From assembly GCA_946406115.1 (NCBI GenBank), contig OX291550.1, forward strand, positions 25,892,722 through 25,956,721: 64,000 nt of DNA, given 5' to 3'. Source of the DNA: Apoda limacodes (Eukaryota > Arthropoda > Insecta > Lepidoptera > Limacodidae). Positions 55,301 to 59,830 of this stretch are shown piece by piece. The position numbers were made by a program, and so were the translations under genes. The stretch's first letter is position 1; each line of letters opens with the position of its first letter. The notes beneath the pieces were generated by a model. It made no database searches. It had not been told where the DNA came from and worked only from the letters and a program-made list of their open reading frames with translations.

Positions 55301-56412
55301 TTTCTAATCCAAATAAACTAATTCCATTCCACATAACCAGCAAATCAAACAAGCAGGCTTTCCCCTAGACTATTCTACTAACAATCATATTCTATGCTAT
55401 TGAGCAAATAACCGAAGAACACAAAGGATTCAACAAATCAGTCAACATAGCATTTTTGGACTCTTAAAAAGCATTTGACAGTATAACACAGTCATCTATA
55501 TGAAAAGCACTACAACCAATAAACAATACCAACAATAAAGTCAAAGAAAAAAAAACACAAAGAAATTCTGAAAGGAATAGTCTGAAATTTCAGAACACTA
55601 TTACTGACACAAATATTCTACCTAGTCTAACTTATTCCACCCAAAAATCATACATCGTCATTGGATTTGTACAATATACTTTCTTTGCCACCATTTATTG
55701 GCAAAAAACTTACGAGTTTTCACCAATTTTTGTAATTTATAATGCTTCTTGGTAAAATTGCACTTTAATGCACATTTTTTGAGGCCAATTGTCTTAATTA
55801 ATAAAAAAATGTTTTCAATTTCACTTAGGCTATGTTCCAAAATACAACACAGAAGTAACAAAGTGGATTAGTGTAATTTTCCAACTGTGAAGTTAAACTT
55901 AAAACTTTTTTTTAAACTCCTATAAATATGGTTGAAAAAGACTGTCAGTGTGAAACAACATTGTGAACCGGCGGGAAGGTGGGAGGGTTCAAAAAATAAT
56001 ATTTTATAACTTTGACGATTCAAAAGTGATTGTTAAATCCTTATTTGAATAAACCATTTTGACTTTGAAAACGATCACAGAATTCTCAAATTCAGGCAAC
56101 TCGTTTCAAGACCCAACGCGCGATACGGGTTAGGGTAAACCAAAGGCGGCACGAGAAAAAGACTCAAAATGTTTATTTTTCTTTGAATGTGCAACCTTTT
56201 AGTTACTCTGCCACGATACGAATCCAAAAGTTTTTTATTTAGCCTGTAAATAAGAACAAGACCAGCAACTCAGCAAATTGAGATAACTAAAATTACCCAA
56301 CAGGAGTCTTCTTAGAGTGGTCGGTAATAACCACGAGAATATTTTCGCGAAGTTTAATAATAGCATCTTTTGTTGAATATCCTAGTACATTCTCTGTGTA
56401 CTCCCCCATCAT
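13301..56412 (-). CDS. TMEM94: TMEM94 (ERMA-type atypical P-type ATPase), 27 coding exons
   Basis: Complete gene for a multi-pass ER membrane protein of the P-type ATPase superfamily; the human protein is reported as an ER magnesium transporter. I joined 27 coding exons by GT-AG sites and phase: 4050 coding bases including stop, 1349 residues, against about 1356 in human. In order: N-terminal STKDAIIKL; first membrane pair (exon 2); actuator motif LVEGDIIVLRPGQ (about 171-183); second membrane pair (exon 6); CCVDKKGILSWPNP (D410 in the place of the phosphorylated Asp of DKTGT); FDDQRWRRHLARLKPLGL; PSDRKKIIDFYQRS; EKMGLESGWNCHISL (783-797); RGIENIRPHIEQVDNVPLLV; YGEVVCVMGSAANC; about six C-terminal membrane segments (exons 22-26); and the hallmark end TKLGMNSPF. 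The DKKG sequence departs from canonical DKTG, as in vertebrate TMEM94 (DKQG). The name rests on my memory of the human protein. Introns total about 39 kb and are full of transposon debris. Confidence 0.95.
13940..14116 (-). CDS. TMEM94: TMEM94 coding exon 26
   Basis: Acceptor TTTCAG, donor GTTAGT, 177 bases. Encodes ILQSLFSVGMLSKQYGY and the last membrane helix (PWPLLVGYFSSPLVIFCLNE), ending FIKWQEI, the equivalent of human NEIVKLHEI. Confidence 0.92.
14692..14785 (-). CDS. TMEM94: TMEM94 coding exon 25
   Basis: Acceptor TTTCAG, donor GTAAGT, 94 bases. Encodes VISLSFVHRQSSIWQKSFWS then VWSVTVLI, matching human FISITHVHRTKPLWRKSPLT and WWAVTVPVV. Found by searching for the segment missing between exons 24 and 26; phases fit both. 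Confidence 0.92.
15295..15571 (-). CDS. TMEM94: TMEM94 coding exon 24
   Basis: Acceptor TTCACAG, donor GTTAGT, 277 bases, the longest exon. Encodes LFVFWCYACKFLPSIISILL, AFTLRSFCEQLSQATNAT and a Trp-rich luminal loop, then YLAQHITLALVTVHL, matching human FTLQSFCDSS and SAQKLTAALIVLH. Ends on one base. Confidence 0.93.
16062..16226 (-). CDS. TMEM94: TMEM94 coding exon 23
   Basis: Acceptor ATACAG, donor GTATGA, 165 bases, phase 0. Encodes Ala/Leu-rich membrane helices (GSLWCVTPLALCLGGALWSA), then IMQRAATRPHLNMHYK, the equivalent of human IMSMATGKNLQSIPKK. Strikingly GC-rich against the AT-rich introns. Confidence 0.9.
16851..16973 (-). CDS. TMEM94: TMEM94 coding exon 22
   Basis: Acceptor AATCAG, donor GTCAGT, 123 bases, phase 0. 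Encodes MQRDADVSLFALMTMSRHFM and a hydrophobic run with WNTTQFWMCSACFIALLQ, matching human EETISIIRLIEQARHATYGI and the membrane segment after it. Confidence 0.9.
16974..18382 (-). other. TMEM94 intron 21 with SINE-like repeat
   Basis: Contains a minus-strand tRNA-like segment at about 17828-17900 (B box GGTTCGATTC), probably a SINE remnant. 16974-17450 shows no recognised element. Confidence 0.45.
18383..18506 (-). CDS. TMEM94: TMEM94 coding exon 21
   Basis: Acceptor TTTCAG, donor GTAAGT, 124 bases. Encodes IAVEPLYPVLCQKMP then ARALNSVPCSLS, matching human IALDPLYPSRC and GQLNSLPCSLT. Confidence 0.93.
18666..18745 (-). CDS. TMEM94: TMEM94 coding exon 20
   Basis: Acceptor CCTAG, donor GTAAGA, 80 bases. 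Encodes DYGEVVCVMGSAANCLNMEI then FMQADA, matching human EYGEVTCCLGSSANLRNSCL and FLQSDIS. This is the hydrolase-fold region before the last membrane bundle. Confidence 0.95.
18746..19801 (-). other. TMEM94 intron 19 with repeats
   Basis: Contains a Helitron-like fragment (listed separately). 18785-19080 carries CATCACGCCTGTTTCCCAAA and GGGGTAGGCAGAGACTA, motifs of a common lepidopteran interspersed repeat I cannot classify further. Confidence 0.5.
19428..19677 (+). mobile_element. Non-autonomous Helitron-like fragment
   Basis: Begins TCTACACTAATATAATAAA and ends GGTCAGCTAGT, with internal TTGTTTGTTTGAACACGCTA and AATCTCTGGAAATAGC. The TC start, CTAG-type end and internal text match non-autonomous Helitrons abundant in Lepidoptera. 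No Rep/helicase protein is encoded. Confidence 0.6.
19802..19930 (-). CDS. TMEM94: TMEM94 coding exon 19
   Basis: Acceptor TTGCAG, donor GTATGT, 129 bases, phase 0. Encodes AKLPRGIENIRPHIEQVDNV then PLLVSLFTDCT, nearly identical to human AKLPRGIHQVRPHLQNIDNV and PLLVPLFTDCT. Confidence 0.95.
20526..20681 (-). CDS. TMEM94: TMEM94 coding exon 18
   Basis: Acceptor GTGCAG, donor GTGAGA, 156 bases, phase 0 both ends. Encodes PSTDSLLGDEDGDSPADACR and SLSCLTDSTDHTAPLNFDMS, an acidic Ser-rich cytoplasmic linker ending NR, as in human EDSNR before AKLPRGI. GC-rich relative to its introns. Confidence 0.88.
20838..21062 (-). repeat. tRNA-derived SINE, minus strand
   Basis: Read on the minus strand it starts with TACCTCAGTTGGTAG (A box) and GCGGGTTCAATCCCCAC (B box), continues CAGGACATCCATTTTTGTCG, and ends with an AATAAAG-rich tail near 20838. 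A typical lepidopteran SINE, in TMEM94 intron 17. Confidence 0.7.
21063..22902 (-). other. Remainder of TMEM94 intron 17
   Basis: No coding exon recognised. 22420-22690 looks LTR-like (TATATAAATG followed by GTCAATAAATAAATTA, then AT-rich sequence to CGAACATTGGCA) and could be a decayed solo LTR, but no partner or boundary repeats are seen. Confidence 0.35.
22903..23035 (-). CDS. TMEM94: TMEM94 coding exon 17
   Basis: Acceptor ACCAG, donor GTAATA, 133 bases. Encodes RPLSLSTPGAINLDHTTVKF and NEIKKARQSITTQDGLK. Vertebrate TMEM94 is variable here, so support comes from phase, splice sites and base composition. Confidence 0.75.
23218..23990. mobile_element. TIR element (MITE-like) with tRNA-like insert
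   Basis: Lies in TMEM94 intron 16. The left end (GGCCGGGCGCACATTACGAG, AAATTTCCGATAGAAA) and the complement of the right end (GGCCAGCCGCAAATTGCGAG, AAATGTCCGATAGAAA) form imperfect terminal inverted repeats of about 36 bases. No transposase is seen. Flanks read TTTA and TTAA, so the target duplication is unclear. Confidence 0.6.
23494..23556 (+). repeat. tRNA-like SINE head / tRNA pseudogene
   Basis: Contains an A-box-like TAGCTCAGTGGGTA and a B-box-like GGGTTCGATT, with the approximate length of a tRNA, but the acceptor stem does not close. This is typical of the 5' part of tRNA-derived SINEs in Lepidoptera. Not a functional tRNA gene. Confidence 0.6.
24244..24308. repeat. Perfect 29-bp inverted repeat with 7-base loop
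   Basis: 24244-24272 and 24280-24308 are exact reverse complements separated by AGTGTTG. The arms begin GCCATACTCAACATTCAC. Any transcript across it would fold into a perfect hairpin. It lies in TMEM94 intron 16. Confidence 0.9.
24510..24620 (-). CDS. TMEM94: TMEM94 coding exon 16
   Basis: Acceptor ACAACAG, donor GTTAGT, 111 bases. Encodes DGSPLSSQTLPVPIGKERSN, a poorly conserved linker. Supported by phase on both sides and by position rather than strong similarity. Intron 15 (24621-26247) shows nothing recognised. Confidence 0.75.
26248..26444 (-). CDS. TMEM94: TMEM94 coding exon 15
   Basis: Acceptor GTTTGTAG, donor GTACGT, 197 bases. Encodes VFIGMVTMQYQAQSDMVELI, then RACIRFVHFSKENELRSRVF and EKMGLESGWNCHISL, matching human IFMGMVSSQYQARLDIVRLI and EKMGLETGWNCHISL. 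This is among the most conserved cytoplasmic parts of the protein. The first 64 bases and the acceptor are tandemly duplicated in the intron before it. Confidence 0.95.
26381..27420. repeat. TMEM94: ~94-bp tandem array duplicating the exon 15 splice acceptor
   Basis: The element GTTCTATGAGC recurs at 26381, 26475, 26569, 26663, 26757 and 26851 (exact 94-base steps). Diverged copies follow at about 26944, 27037, 27131, 27224 and 27321, eleven in all. On the minus strand each unit holds about 30 bases of intron, a 3' splice site (GTTTGTAG then GTATTTATAGG) and the first 64 bases of TMEM94 exon 15. The leftmost unit is the real exon; the others lie upstream in the intron. Acceptors stay intact in the six or so copies nearest the exon and decay further away. 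94 is not a multiple of three, so reading through from a decoy shifts frame. Confidence 0.93.
27860..27957. repeat. 49-bp tandem duplication of the exon 14 donor boundary
   Basis: 27909-27957 (exon 14 end plus intron start) is repeated at 27860-27908, offset 49 bases. In the downstream copy the minus-strand CAG|GTATTC has become CAGATGTTC, so the duplicated donor is destroyed. Confidence 0.75.
27933..28009 (-). CDS. TMEM94: TMEM94 coding exon 14
   Basis: Acceptor TATCAG, donor GTATTC, 77 bases. Encodes SLLFNEVTDDDAADVEGYFD and MQCNQ, an acidic linker before the conserved VFIGMV of exon 15. The donor region is duplicated in the intron (see the 49-bp repeat). Confidence 0.85.
28533..28663 (-). 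CDS. TMEM94: TMEM94 coding exon 13
   Basis: Acceptor CACCAG, donor GTGCGT, 131 bases. Its first base completes lysine of KPLTRGIE (human KPMNCALS), then YLELPADSRQLYAPHSQQWA, a region variable between animals. Ends on one base. Confidence 0.87.
29120..29265 (-). CDS. TMEM94: TMEM94 coding exon 12
   Basis: Acceptor GACAG, donor GTAAGT, 146 bases. Encodes GTADIILDSCVDYWNGRDL then PSDRKKIIDFYQRSSLTAYC, very close to human GTADVVLEACTDFWDG and SDRKKVLDFYQRA. A decayed LINE tail (29041-29105) lies just past the donor. Confidence 0.94.
30021..30155 (-). CDS. TMEM94: TMEM94 coding exon 11
   Basis: Acceptor TTATAG, donor GTAACA, 135 bases, phase 0. Encodes VKVPLPHMLAVLVKDQANQL then QMLTQ, matching human PPLSHMISLFIKDTTTSTEQML. 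Confidence 0.92.
30423..30546 (-). CDS. TMEM94: TMEM94 coding exon 10
   Basis: Acceptor TTATAG, donor GTAATA, 124 bases. Encodes NRRCLCELAKQIGFTDSVAE, matching human WGLCELARLIGF. Intron 9 (30547-31736) shows no element. Confidence 0.9.
31737..31921 (-). CDS. TMEM94: TMEM94 coding exon 9
   Basis: Acceptor TTTACAG, donor GTCTGT, 185 bases. Encodes VEFDDQRWRRHLARLKPLGL, a near match to human FDDSNWQLHLTSLKPLGL, then AHFCAHLTCEAQL. Ends on AG, completed to serine by exon 10. Open reading continues past the donor but loses similarity. Confidence 0.9.
32079..32279 (-). CDS. TMEM94: TMEM94 coding exon 8 (degenerate phosphorylation motif)
   Basis: Acceptor TTGTAG, donor GTATGA, 201 bases, phase 0 both ends. 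Opens with ALCCVDKKGILSWPNP. The Asp is residue 410, in the position of the phospho-accepting Asp of DKTGT; the following residues deviate from the ATPase consensus as they do in vertebrate TMEM94. Ends in a Ser/His-rich low-complexity stretch. Confidence 0.93.
32280..33371 (-). other. TMEM94 intron 7
   Basis: AT-rich, no recognisable element or RNA gene. Confidence 0.4.
33372..33591 (-). CDS. TMEM94: TMEM94 coding exon 7
   Basis: Acceptor TTTTAG, donor GTAAGT, 220 bases. Encodes FKLLSETRQKYVRTKSCSIS and later RTANIVHVLGSLS, corresponding to human FSEDTLSSYTEAV and LLHSLGSVT. Starts with one base completing arginine and ends in phase 0. Confidence 0.9.
33821..34175. repeat. Fold-back element with 58-bp arms
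   Basis: 33821-33878 and 34077-34134 are inverted copies of each other with one mismatch. Between them lies GC-rich sequence (GCCGACAGCGCCGGAAGTAG). GACGTCCGAAGTCCATTATG also recurs just outside the right arm at about 34155. The central part occurs reverse-complemented at 38492-38656. No protein is encoded; it looks like a non-autonomous DNA element. Confidence 0.7.
35410..35600. other. Unexplained GC-rich segment in intron 6
   Basis: Much richer in GC than its surroundings. On the minus strand it is bounded by an acceptor-like CCTCAG and a donor-like GTAAAT, and one frame stays open through it (ILCARLPPPQTRG, LYGGQYLTTPLRRNA). Exons 6 and 7 join in phase without it and it has no TMEM94 similarity that I see. 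It could be an alternative exon, a nested gene piece or a repeat. Confidence 0.3.
36641..36940. repeat. Tandem 144-bp repeat, with a third copy near 37400
   Basis: The block containing GTACGGCAATGT, then CCGGTGGGT, ATGAAGGTTGCAAAGTTGA and AAGGGACCAACT occurs at about 36653 and again at 36797 (period 144). A more diverged copy is at about 37400-37490. No coding sense; probably part of an unclassified mobile element. Confidence 0.55.
38492..38656. repeat. Inverted partner of the 33.8-kb element
   Basis: Reverse complement of most of 33880-34024 plus 34141-34175, including ATGGCGGCTTATATTAGG and CATAATGGACTTCGGACGTC. It lacks the long arms, so it may be the simpler form from which the fold-back copy arose. 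Confidence 0.7.
38905..41565 (-). mobile_element. 5'-truncated Jockey/CR1-group LINE
   Basis: Read on the minus strand it starts inside the endonuclease (about 41560: LLALFQSFNLNNLFCEPTRI, then ATCIDNIFTD, ESDHCGQ), then a linker and reverse transcriptase. Motifs include KQFGFMKGRSTTDAG, FCDLSKAFDCVQHENL, GVPQGSILGPFLFLIYINDL and the catalytic box VLFADDTSLLF. A single-base frameshift near 40530 and an in-frame TAG at 39386-39384 break the frame. The 3' end (38905-39018) closes with AATAAACCATTTTGACTTTG and short TTTGAC repeats. Few lesions suggest it is younger than the other LINEs here. No target duplication was identified. Confidence 0.85.
42041..42249 (-). CDS. TMEM94: TMEM94 coding exon 6 (second membrane pair)
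   Basis: Acceptor TTACAG, donor GTGACT, 209 bases. Encodes two hydrophobic segments, EGIALPLVVSLVVAASLI and VASTIPLLQIIFPLVWITLN, matching the second transmembrane hairpin that precedes the phosphorylation domain. Ends on two bases, completed to arginine by exon 7. Confidence 0.92.
42250..43690 (-). other. TMEM94 intron 5 with retroelement relics
   Basis: Contains a Ty1/copia RNase H relic (43155-43460, listed separately) and a decayed Jockey-type LINE 3' end at about 42310-42480 (related to 5060-5440). The rest is AT-rich with nothing recognised. Confidence 0.5.
43155..43460 (+). mobile_element. Ty1/copia RNase H relic
   Basis: Plus-strand pieces read STESEYVALAW, then VHIYNDNQSTHKIASSN, then KYVDIRYHFF, then TAKIFTKPLSKGMFK. 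These are, in order, the conserved C-terminal RNase H blocks of Ty1/copia pol (TEAEYVAL, DNQSA, KHIDIRYHF, ADILTKPL). Stops and frameshifts separate them and no LTR is visible nearby. Confidence 0.75.
43691..43843 (-). CDS. TMEM94: TMEM94 coding exon 5
   Basis: Acceptor TTTACAG, donor GTAAGT, 153 bases, phase 0 both ends. Encodes HQNKAYRMCETPYLKNLKLA then LATTRPVTMFEKQRYL, aligning with human HRLFRVLETPVIDNI and SRPVTALDNERF. Confidence 0.92.
44355..44503 (-). CDS. TMEM94: TMEM94 coding exon 4 (actuator motif)
   Basis: Acceptor TTTTCAG, 149 bases. Encodes TIVHLPWALLVEGDIIVLRP and then DLFFGQIFQPNKQ. The donor GTTTCT is weaker than the others but gives phase 0 and joins exon 5 correctly; a further small exon between 4 and 5 is not excluded. 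Confidence 0.88.
44780..45003 (+). mobile_element. DIRS-like retroelement RNase H fragment
   Basis: The plus-strand frame gives CQILLRIENTTAIAYIDKI, then FPHLNIMTTKLWKWCENKNI, then VYVSFINSKGNASEERIRK. This resembles the RNase H region of DIRS/PAT-type elements (DNTTAISYIN, WCE, N-A/V-D). No recombinase or repeats are nearby, so it is an isolated relic. Confidence 0.65.
45705..47620 (+). mobile_element. Jockey-type LINE, decayed
   Basis: The endonuclease end is seen at about 45770-46055 (LDIALIKSVRLS, ELNSDHRPILLRLGS). Reverse-transcriptase blocks include FDVAKAFDKVWHNGLIYKL at about 46945 and the catalytic box LALFADDTAVYT at about 47190-47225, followed by ALGEWLRKWR. Frameshifts near 46060, 46400-46920 and 47435 break the frame. 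Style matches Jockey elements of Lepidoptera and Diptera. Confidence 0.8.
47625..48240 (+). mobile_element. RTE-type LINE fragment, decayed
   Basis: Begins abruptly with IENSWQSNYRPSRLTRQYTE and continues ISMALKQLKNDKGPGG, VVVLFSKKGDN, FQPSEQAGFRKGY-like text, and near 48180 the block LQSGVRQGDVISPKL. These are RTE-clade reverse-transcriptase motifs, different from the Jockey element directly upstream, so two truncated LINEs are joined here. Several stops make it inactive. Confidence 0.7.
48614..50370. repeat. Rearranged direct and inverted duplication
   Basis: 48614-48717 is repeated directly at 49979-50082. 48748-48787 and 48803-49047 reappear inverted at about 50094-50132 and 50133-50362. 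TAGTATTATATAATCTGTG occurs at about 48819, inverted near 50337, and again near 52516, and may be an element end. No protein is encoded. It is most simply two copies of one non-autonomous element, one internally inverted. Confidence 0.6.
52734..52841 (-). CDS. TMEM94: TMEM94 coding exon 3
   Basis: Acceptor TTTACAG, donor GTAAGT, 108 bases, phase 1 at both ends. Encodes WKENHYPHLCAPFSPC then VTLQWTYRDG, matching the human YPDLHMPF...LHWAYRDG segment just before the actuator domain. Confidence 0.9.
52842..54193 (-). other. TMEM94 intron 2
   Basis: Segment 53220-53520 looks like an interspersed repeat (CATATAAGGGCCGCCAGC), but I could not classify it and found no second copy here. Nothing else recognised. 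Confidence 0.35.
54194..54450 (-). CDS. TMEM94: TMEM94 coding exon 2 (first membrane pair)
   Basis: Acceptor TTTCAG, donor GTGAGT, 257 bases. Two hydrophobic segments (VAYIVTLLYIVCLTLTYIL and LIWEALFLFVILVINFLVA) form the first transmembrane hairpin, followed by LYRNEIPHRVQKVV. Ends on one base, completed by exon 3 to a glutamate codon. Confidence 0.9.
55330..55560 (+). mobile_element. RTE-like LINE reverse-transcriptase fragment
   Basis: Plus-strand translation gives EQITEEHKGFNKSVNIAFLD, a stop, then KAFDSITQSSIWKALQPI, with the order and spacing of the EKTEEYN...LAFLDFKKAFDSI region of RTE-type reverse transcriptases. It carries an in-frame stop and lacks the catalytic YxDD region, so it is a dead fragment. 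Confidence 0.6.
55956..56068 (+). repeat. 5'-truncated LINE 3' end, same family as the element at 38.9-41.6 kb
   Basis: Contains GAACCGGCGGGAAGGTGGGA and ends TTGAATAAACCATTTTGAC TTTGA. It is the reverse complement of 38905-39018, the 3' end of the minus-strand LINE in TMEM94 intron 6, so the two are members of one family in opposite orientation. Confidence 0.8.
56297..56412 (-). CDS. TMEM94: TMEM94 coding exon 1
   Basis: Starts at an ATGATG pair with an in-frame TAA upstream. Encodes MMGEYTENVLGYSTKDAI, matching the human LGLSTRKAL region. It ends GTTGG before donor GTAATT, leaving two bases completed by exon 2 to a glycine codon. 5' UTR extent and any non-coding first exon are unknown. Confidence 0.8.
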
Positions 56413-56779
56413 AATTGGAATAGTAATGACATTTTCAATGATTTTGAGTCCATTGAGCTTCTTATCTTAATACTTTATAATTAAGAACACAAATTACAAT
56501 TATAAACAAAAACATAACCTAAAGTTCTCAATGTTGCTGTGTATTAGTCTTGCTACCTCACAAAAAAATTAAATCATTAGGTTTGCTCTCAAAAATCCCT
56601 AGATTTCGGAATATTTATTACTAAAAAATCTCTAAAAATCACTTAATAAGTGAAAAAGTAATAATAGGAAGGCGATAAAAAAAAATTGTAATTATAAAAA
56701 ATATTAATAAAATTAACAAAATAAAAATACTAAAAATCAACATCAAATACTTTTATTATTATACTTTTATTATATATAT
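56413..56779 (-). promoter_or_regulatory. Probable TMEM94 5' UTR and promoter zone
   Basis: The 367 bases between the TMEM94 start codon and the BEL/Pao left LTR. AT-rich, no certain TATA or initiator could be assigned. The LTR insertion truncates the upstream context, so part of the original promoter may now lie beyond 62207. Confidence 0.4.
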
Positions 56780-57332
56780 TGTTCGCTAAAATTCGCCCCT
56801 CGAATTTGCTCGCATATATTTTCTTATTTTCCTTTATACCTATATTATAAATAAATAAATTCCCTACACCCGACTACCGACCGTACGTTATATATAACTG
56901 ACATAATTCTACGGGACCCAATGTACAAGACTACGTGACCATACCGACACCGACACCTACGATGGAAAGGTACCCAAGGCCGCCAGCGCCTTGCAAGCCC
57001 GCTGCATCGACACACAGTTGTACCAAGCTAGCCGTCACGAACGCACCGCGCGCACTGAAGCGCCCCCCGCCCCGCTTGCCGAAGACGCACCGCGACACCG
57101 CGTGTGTTATTATAATACAGAACATATAAAATTATAGAAGAACCATAGCCGAATAAATACCGATACCGCAATACGATGTACTATTTACTTGTGTGTTAGC
57201 TCCAGCATCAAGACCTATCTCCGAAACAGAACCGACACATCCAACCGCCATCCGCTACAGCAACCGCTGCACCTCTCTCTCCGCATCCTATCTGCGCGGA
57301 AACAATTGAACTGACGCCCGATTCCGCGCACA
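56780..57332 (+). repeat. Left LTR of the BEL/Pao element
   Basis: Starts TGTTCGC and ends GCGCACA (TG...CA), 553 bases. Contains a TATA-like box (ATTATAAATAAATAAA region near 56845). By eye identical to the right LTR. Confidence 0.93.
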
Positions 57333-57337
57333 ATTTT

Positions 57338-57355
57338 TGGAGGTCCCACCGAGAT
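57338..57355 (+). other. Primer-binding site (tRNA-Gln type)
   Basis: TGGAGGTCCCACCGAGAT, five bases after the left LTR, is complementary to the 3' end of eukaryotic tRNA-Gln (CTCGGTGGGACCT plus CCA), as I recall that sequence. Expected place for minus-strand priming. Confidence 0.75.
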
Positions 57356-57459
57356 CGTGGGATCGTCCTGGAAGAGAAGCCAAGAGGGCCACCATCACTG
57401 GACCATCCGCATCCGCATCTGCTATCCGACTACGTCCGCATCAGCAGCACCCGCTCCCT

Positions 57460-57800
57460 AAAGACCACGCCGTTGCCGCCAAGACCACGCGGCCCGCCAA
57501 ACTACGCCGCCGCCGAGACCACGCGGCCCCGCCAAACCACGCCGCTGCCGCCGAACCCACGTGGTCCCACTAAACCACGCCATTGCCGCCGAAACCACGC
57601 CGTTTCCGCCGAAACCACGCGGCCCCCCAAACCGTTGCCGCCGAAACCACGCGGCCCCCAAAACTACGCCGCCGTTGTCGCCGTAACCACGCGGTCCCGC
57701 CAAACCACGTTGCCGCCGATAAAACCACGAAGCGTCCCGCTAAGGTCACGCCGACACCGCACGTCGCTTTCAAGCGCGACAGCCGCTGAGCCGCTGAGTC
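57460..57800 (+). repeat. CG-rich minisatellite in the BEL/Pao leader
   Basis: Imperfect repeats around CCGCCGAAACCACGCGGCCC. Several frames are open only because of the repeat. No protein is claimed. Confidence 0.7.
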
Positions 57801-58001
57801 GCTGAACGCTGTGAGGCATAGCGACAGAAACCCGACCGCTGATTACGCTGAATCGACTAACTGGACGCTACGACCGTAACGGTAACAGTGACGTACTTAC
57901 CTACCCCCCGTTTTATTTTATTCCGCTCAATTAACTTTTATCCGAGTTATCTATATTTATTCATTCATATTATTTGTTTGTCCATAATTTAACTTTTTAA
58001 A

Positions 58002-59315
58002 ATGTTGAAGTGCGTAGCCACGTTTAACATAAGGCACGATCTTCTAAGTGAAGTCCGTGACGAGATCCGAGCCGCCAAAACCGCAACCGCGATAGCCTTT
58101 GCGGAAAGGATTTTCTGTAGGCATTTTACCAAATTAGAGACCGCCTACACGGACCTGATTTGTAATCTCGGGGATACCGACCTCGGCATCTACCGTACCC
58201 GGTTTTCAAACATGCATAGTTTCATGTTAGATATGGAGATAAGGAATGCGATGCATTCAAATGAAGTTGTCCTGAAACCCACCGACCAAATTACGGTTTC
58301 CGTCGAACCTGTCCGTCCTACCGACCCATCTCCGCTATCGCCGACCGAGACTCCTCCTCCGCTTGACCACGTGCATATCGCGCATATACCGTTGTCCGAC
58401 GATAAACCGAAGACAACCGATCCCGTCAGTCGTACTGAACCCGTATCCGATCGTCCGTCTGTCACGCGATCCGCCCGTCAGTCCGATCGTCCGTCCGTCA
58501 CGCCGATCCGTCACCCGTCAGATTTGTACCGCCCGTCAGCAGCACGAATGCAACCAAGACACGGTTGCAACTTTTGCAACTCAACGTTGCACACATTACG
58601 TGGGTGCAACCAGTACTCCGATTTAAATCCCGCTCGACACCCCGATCTAGTCCGACAAGCCGCACCGAGCTGTACTTACACAGCATACCAAACCGTTCCG
58701 TCCGCAGTACGCTCGCAACACACGAGCTGTTGCAACCATTGCGACTCCGCGTTGCACATGTCCCCCGGCTCCAAGCAATTAGCTATGACTATGAATACCA
58801 CGCAACGCCCCTCATGGGCTCCGATAGCCGAAATTTATAGATGGTGTTCTTCAAAACACCCTATTCGCCAAACTCACCGCAGTTTAATTATATCGCAGTA
58901 CCCGTCTGCGTGGAGGTCCCACACCAAAAATAGGTCCGATCCGCGAGCTAGCACTCATCACCACATACATCACCGCGTACATCACAGCGTACGTCACCGC
59001 GCACGTTACCGCGTGAAGGACGTGTCACATTCGCGCCTCAGCCCATCGACCGTGAGAGGGAGAGGACCCGTCACCGCAAACGGAACCGCGTACGTACTCA
59101 GATTTATTCACAACGTTGAATCAAAACATGAACACCGTGTTCGTTTAAAATACCTAACTGTGGCTGAAACACGCGCCGCTAAACATTTTTTTGTTAATAT
59201 GTACAACCTACCGCCTTTGTTTCCGAGATACCACTTACACAAAGGGGTAAAGCCGTCCGCACATCGTTACAAAAACTCGATTTATTTATCGATACCGATA
59301 ACATTATCCGCGTAG
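58002..59315 (+). pseudogene. BEL/Pao gag segment fused to the start of integrase
   Basis: A 437-codon frame. The N-terminal half is gag-like. A zinc knuckle of CX2CX4HX4C spacing (CNFCNSTLHTLRGC) is followed by a second degenerate copy (CNHCDSALH) whose last Cys is Ser. A 12-base tandem repeat (58969-59016) makes a His/Arg-rich stretch. From about 59080 the text (AYVLRFIHN, LTVAETRAAKHFF) belongs to the region before the integrase in BEL/Pao pol, so an in-frame deletion has removed protease, reverse transcriptase and RNase H. The frame then shifts near 59290. Confidence 0.8.
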
Positions 59316-59830
59316 GAGGTCGCCTCAAACAATCACTGTTGTCTTATGATACCCGACACCCGATGCTTTTACCTAAGGAGCACCGGTTTACATACGTACT
59401 CATCGAACACTATCACAGACAACACTGTCATGCCGCACCTAATGCTTTAATTGCTGTCCTAAGACAGGAATTTTGGATCATTTCTATACGACGTCAAGTG
59501 TCTAGAGTATTGCATCGTTGTGTTACATGCCACCGCTAATGAGCGATTTGCCTATTGATCGCGTGCAAGTATCACGTGTCTTTGCTGGTACCGCGACCGA
59601 CTTTGCAGGTCCCTACCTTGTAAAGTCAAGCTTACTCCGCTCCGCTTACTCCGCTCCGCTCGCTCCGTTACGGCATATTTATGTGTTTTTTGTTTGTCTT
59701 GCCATTAAGGCAGTGCATTTGGAGGCCGTCGCAAGCCTATCCGTAGACGCTTTTTTTGCCGCTTTCACCCGCTTTGTAAGTCGCCGTGGACTACCCGCTT
59801 TAATGCGTTCCGATCGAGGAACTAAATAAC
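59286..59830 (+). pseudogene. BEL/Pao integrase, broken
   Basis: Two overlapping frames. The first has the zinc-binding region with H...H and CVTC (HRFTYVLIEHYHRQHCHA, LHRCVTCHR) and stops at 59537. The second carries the core start (TDFAGPYLVKSS, VFFVCLAIKAVHLEAV, RFVSRRGLPALMRSDRGT) and stops just after the second catalytic Asp, where relatives read SDNGTNF. A remnant of the next segment (VQWKFNPPEP) follows at about 59910. A CTCCGCTC-rich duplication (59636-59670) lengthens the core. Not functional. Confidence 0.85.

Larger units (their letters stand above)
54451..56296 (-). other. TMEM94 intron 1 with LINE fragments
   Basis: Holds a plus-strand reverse-transcriptase fragment at about 55330-55560 and a LINE 3' end at 55956-56068 (both listed separately). 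Otherwise AT-rich with nothing recognised. Confidence 0.6.

Noticed and set aside
56931..57129. 64-codon open frames on both strands, seen again at 61806-62004
   Set aside because: They lie inside the two identical LTRs and have no domain; repetition is explained by LTR duplication.
57337..57805. Several proline-rich open frames on both strands
   Set aside because: All arise from the CG-rich minisatellite in the BEL/Pao leader; frames are open on both strands, which is a composition effect.
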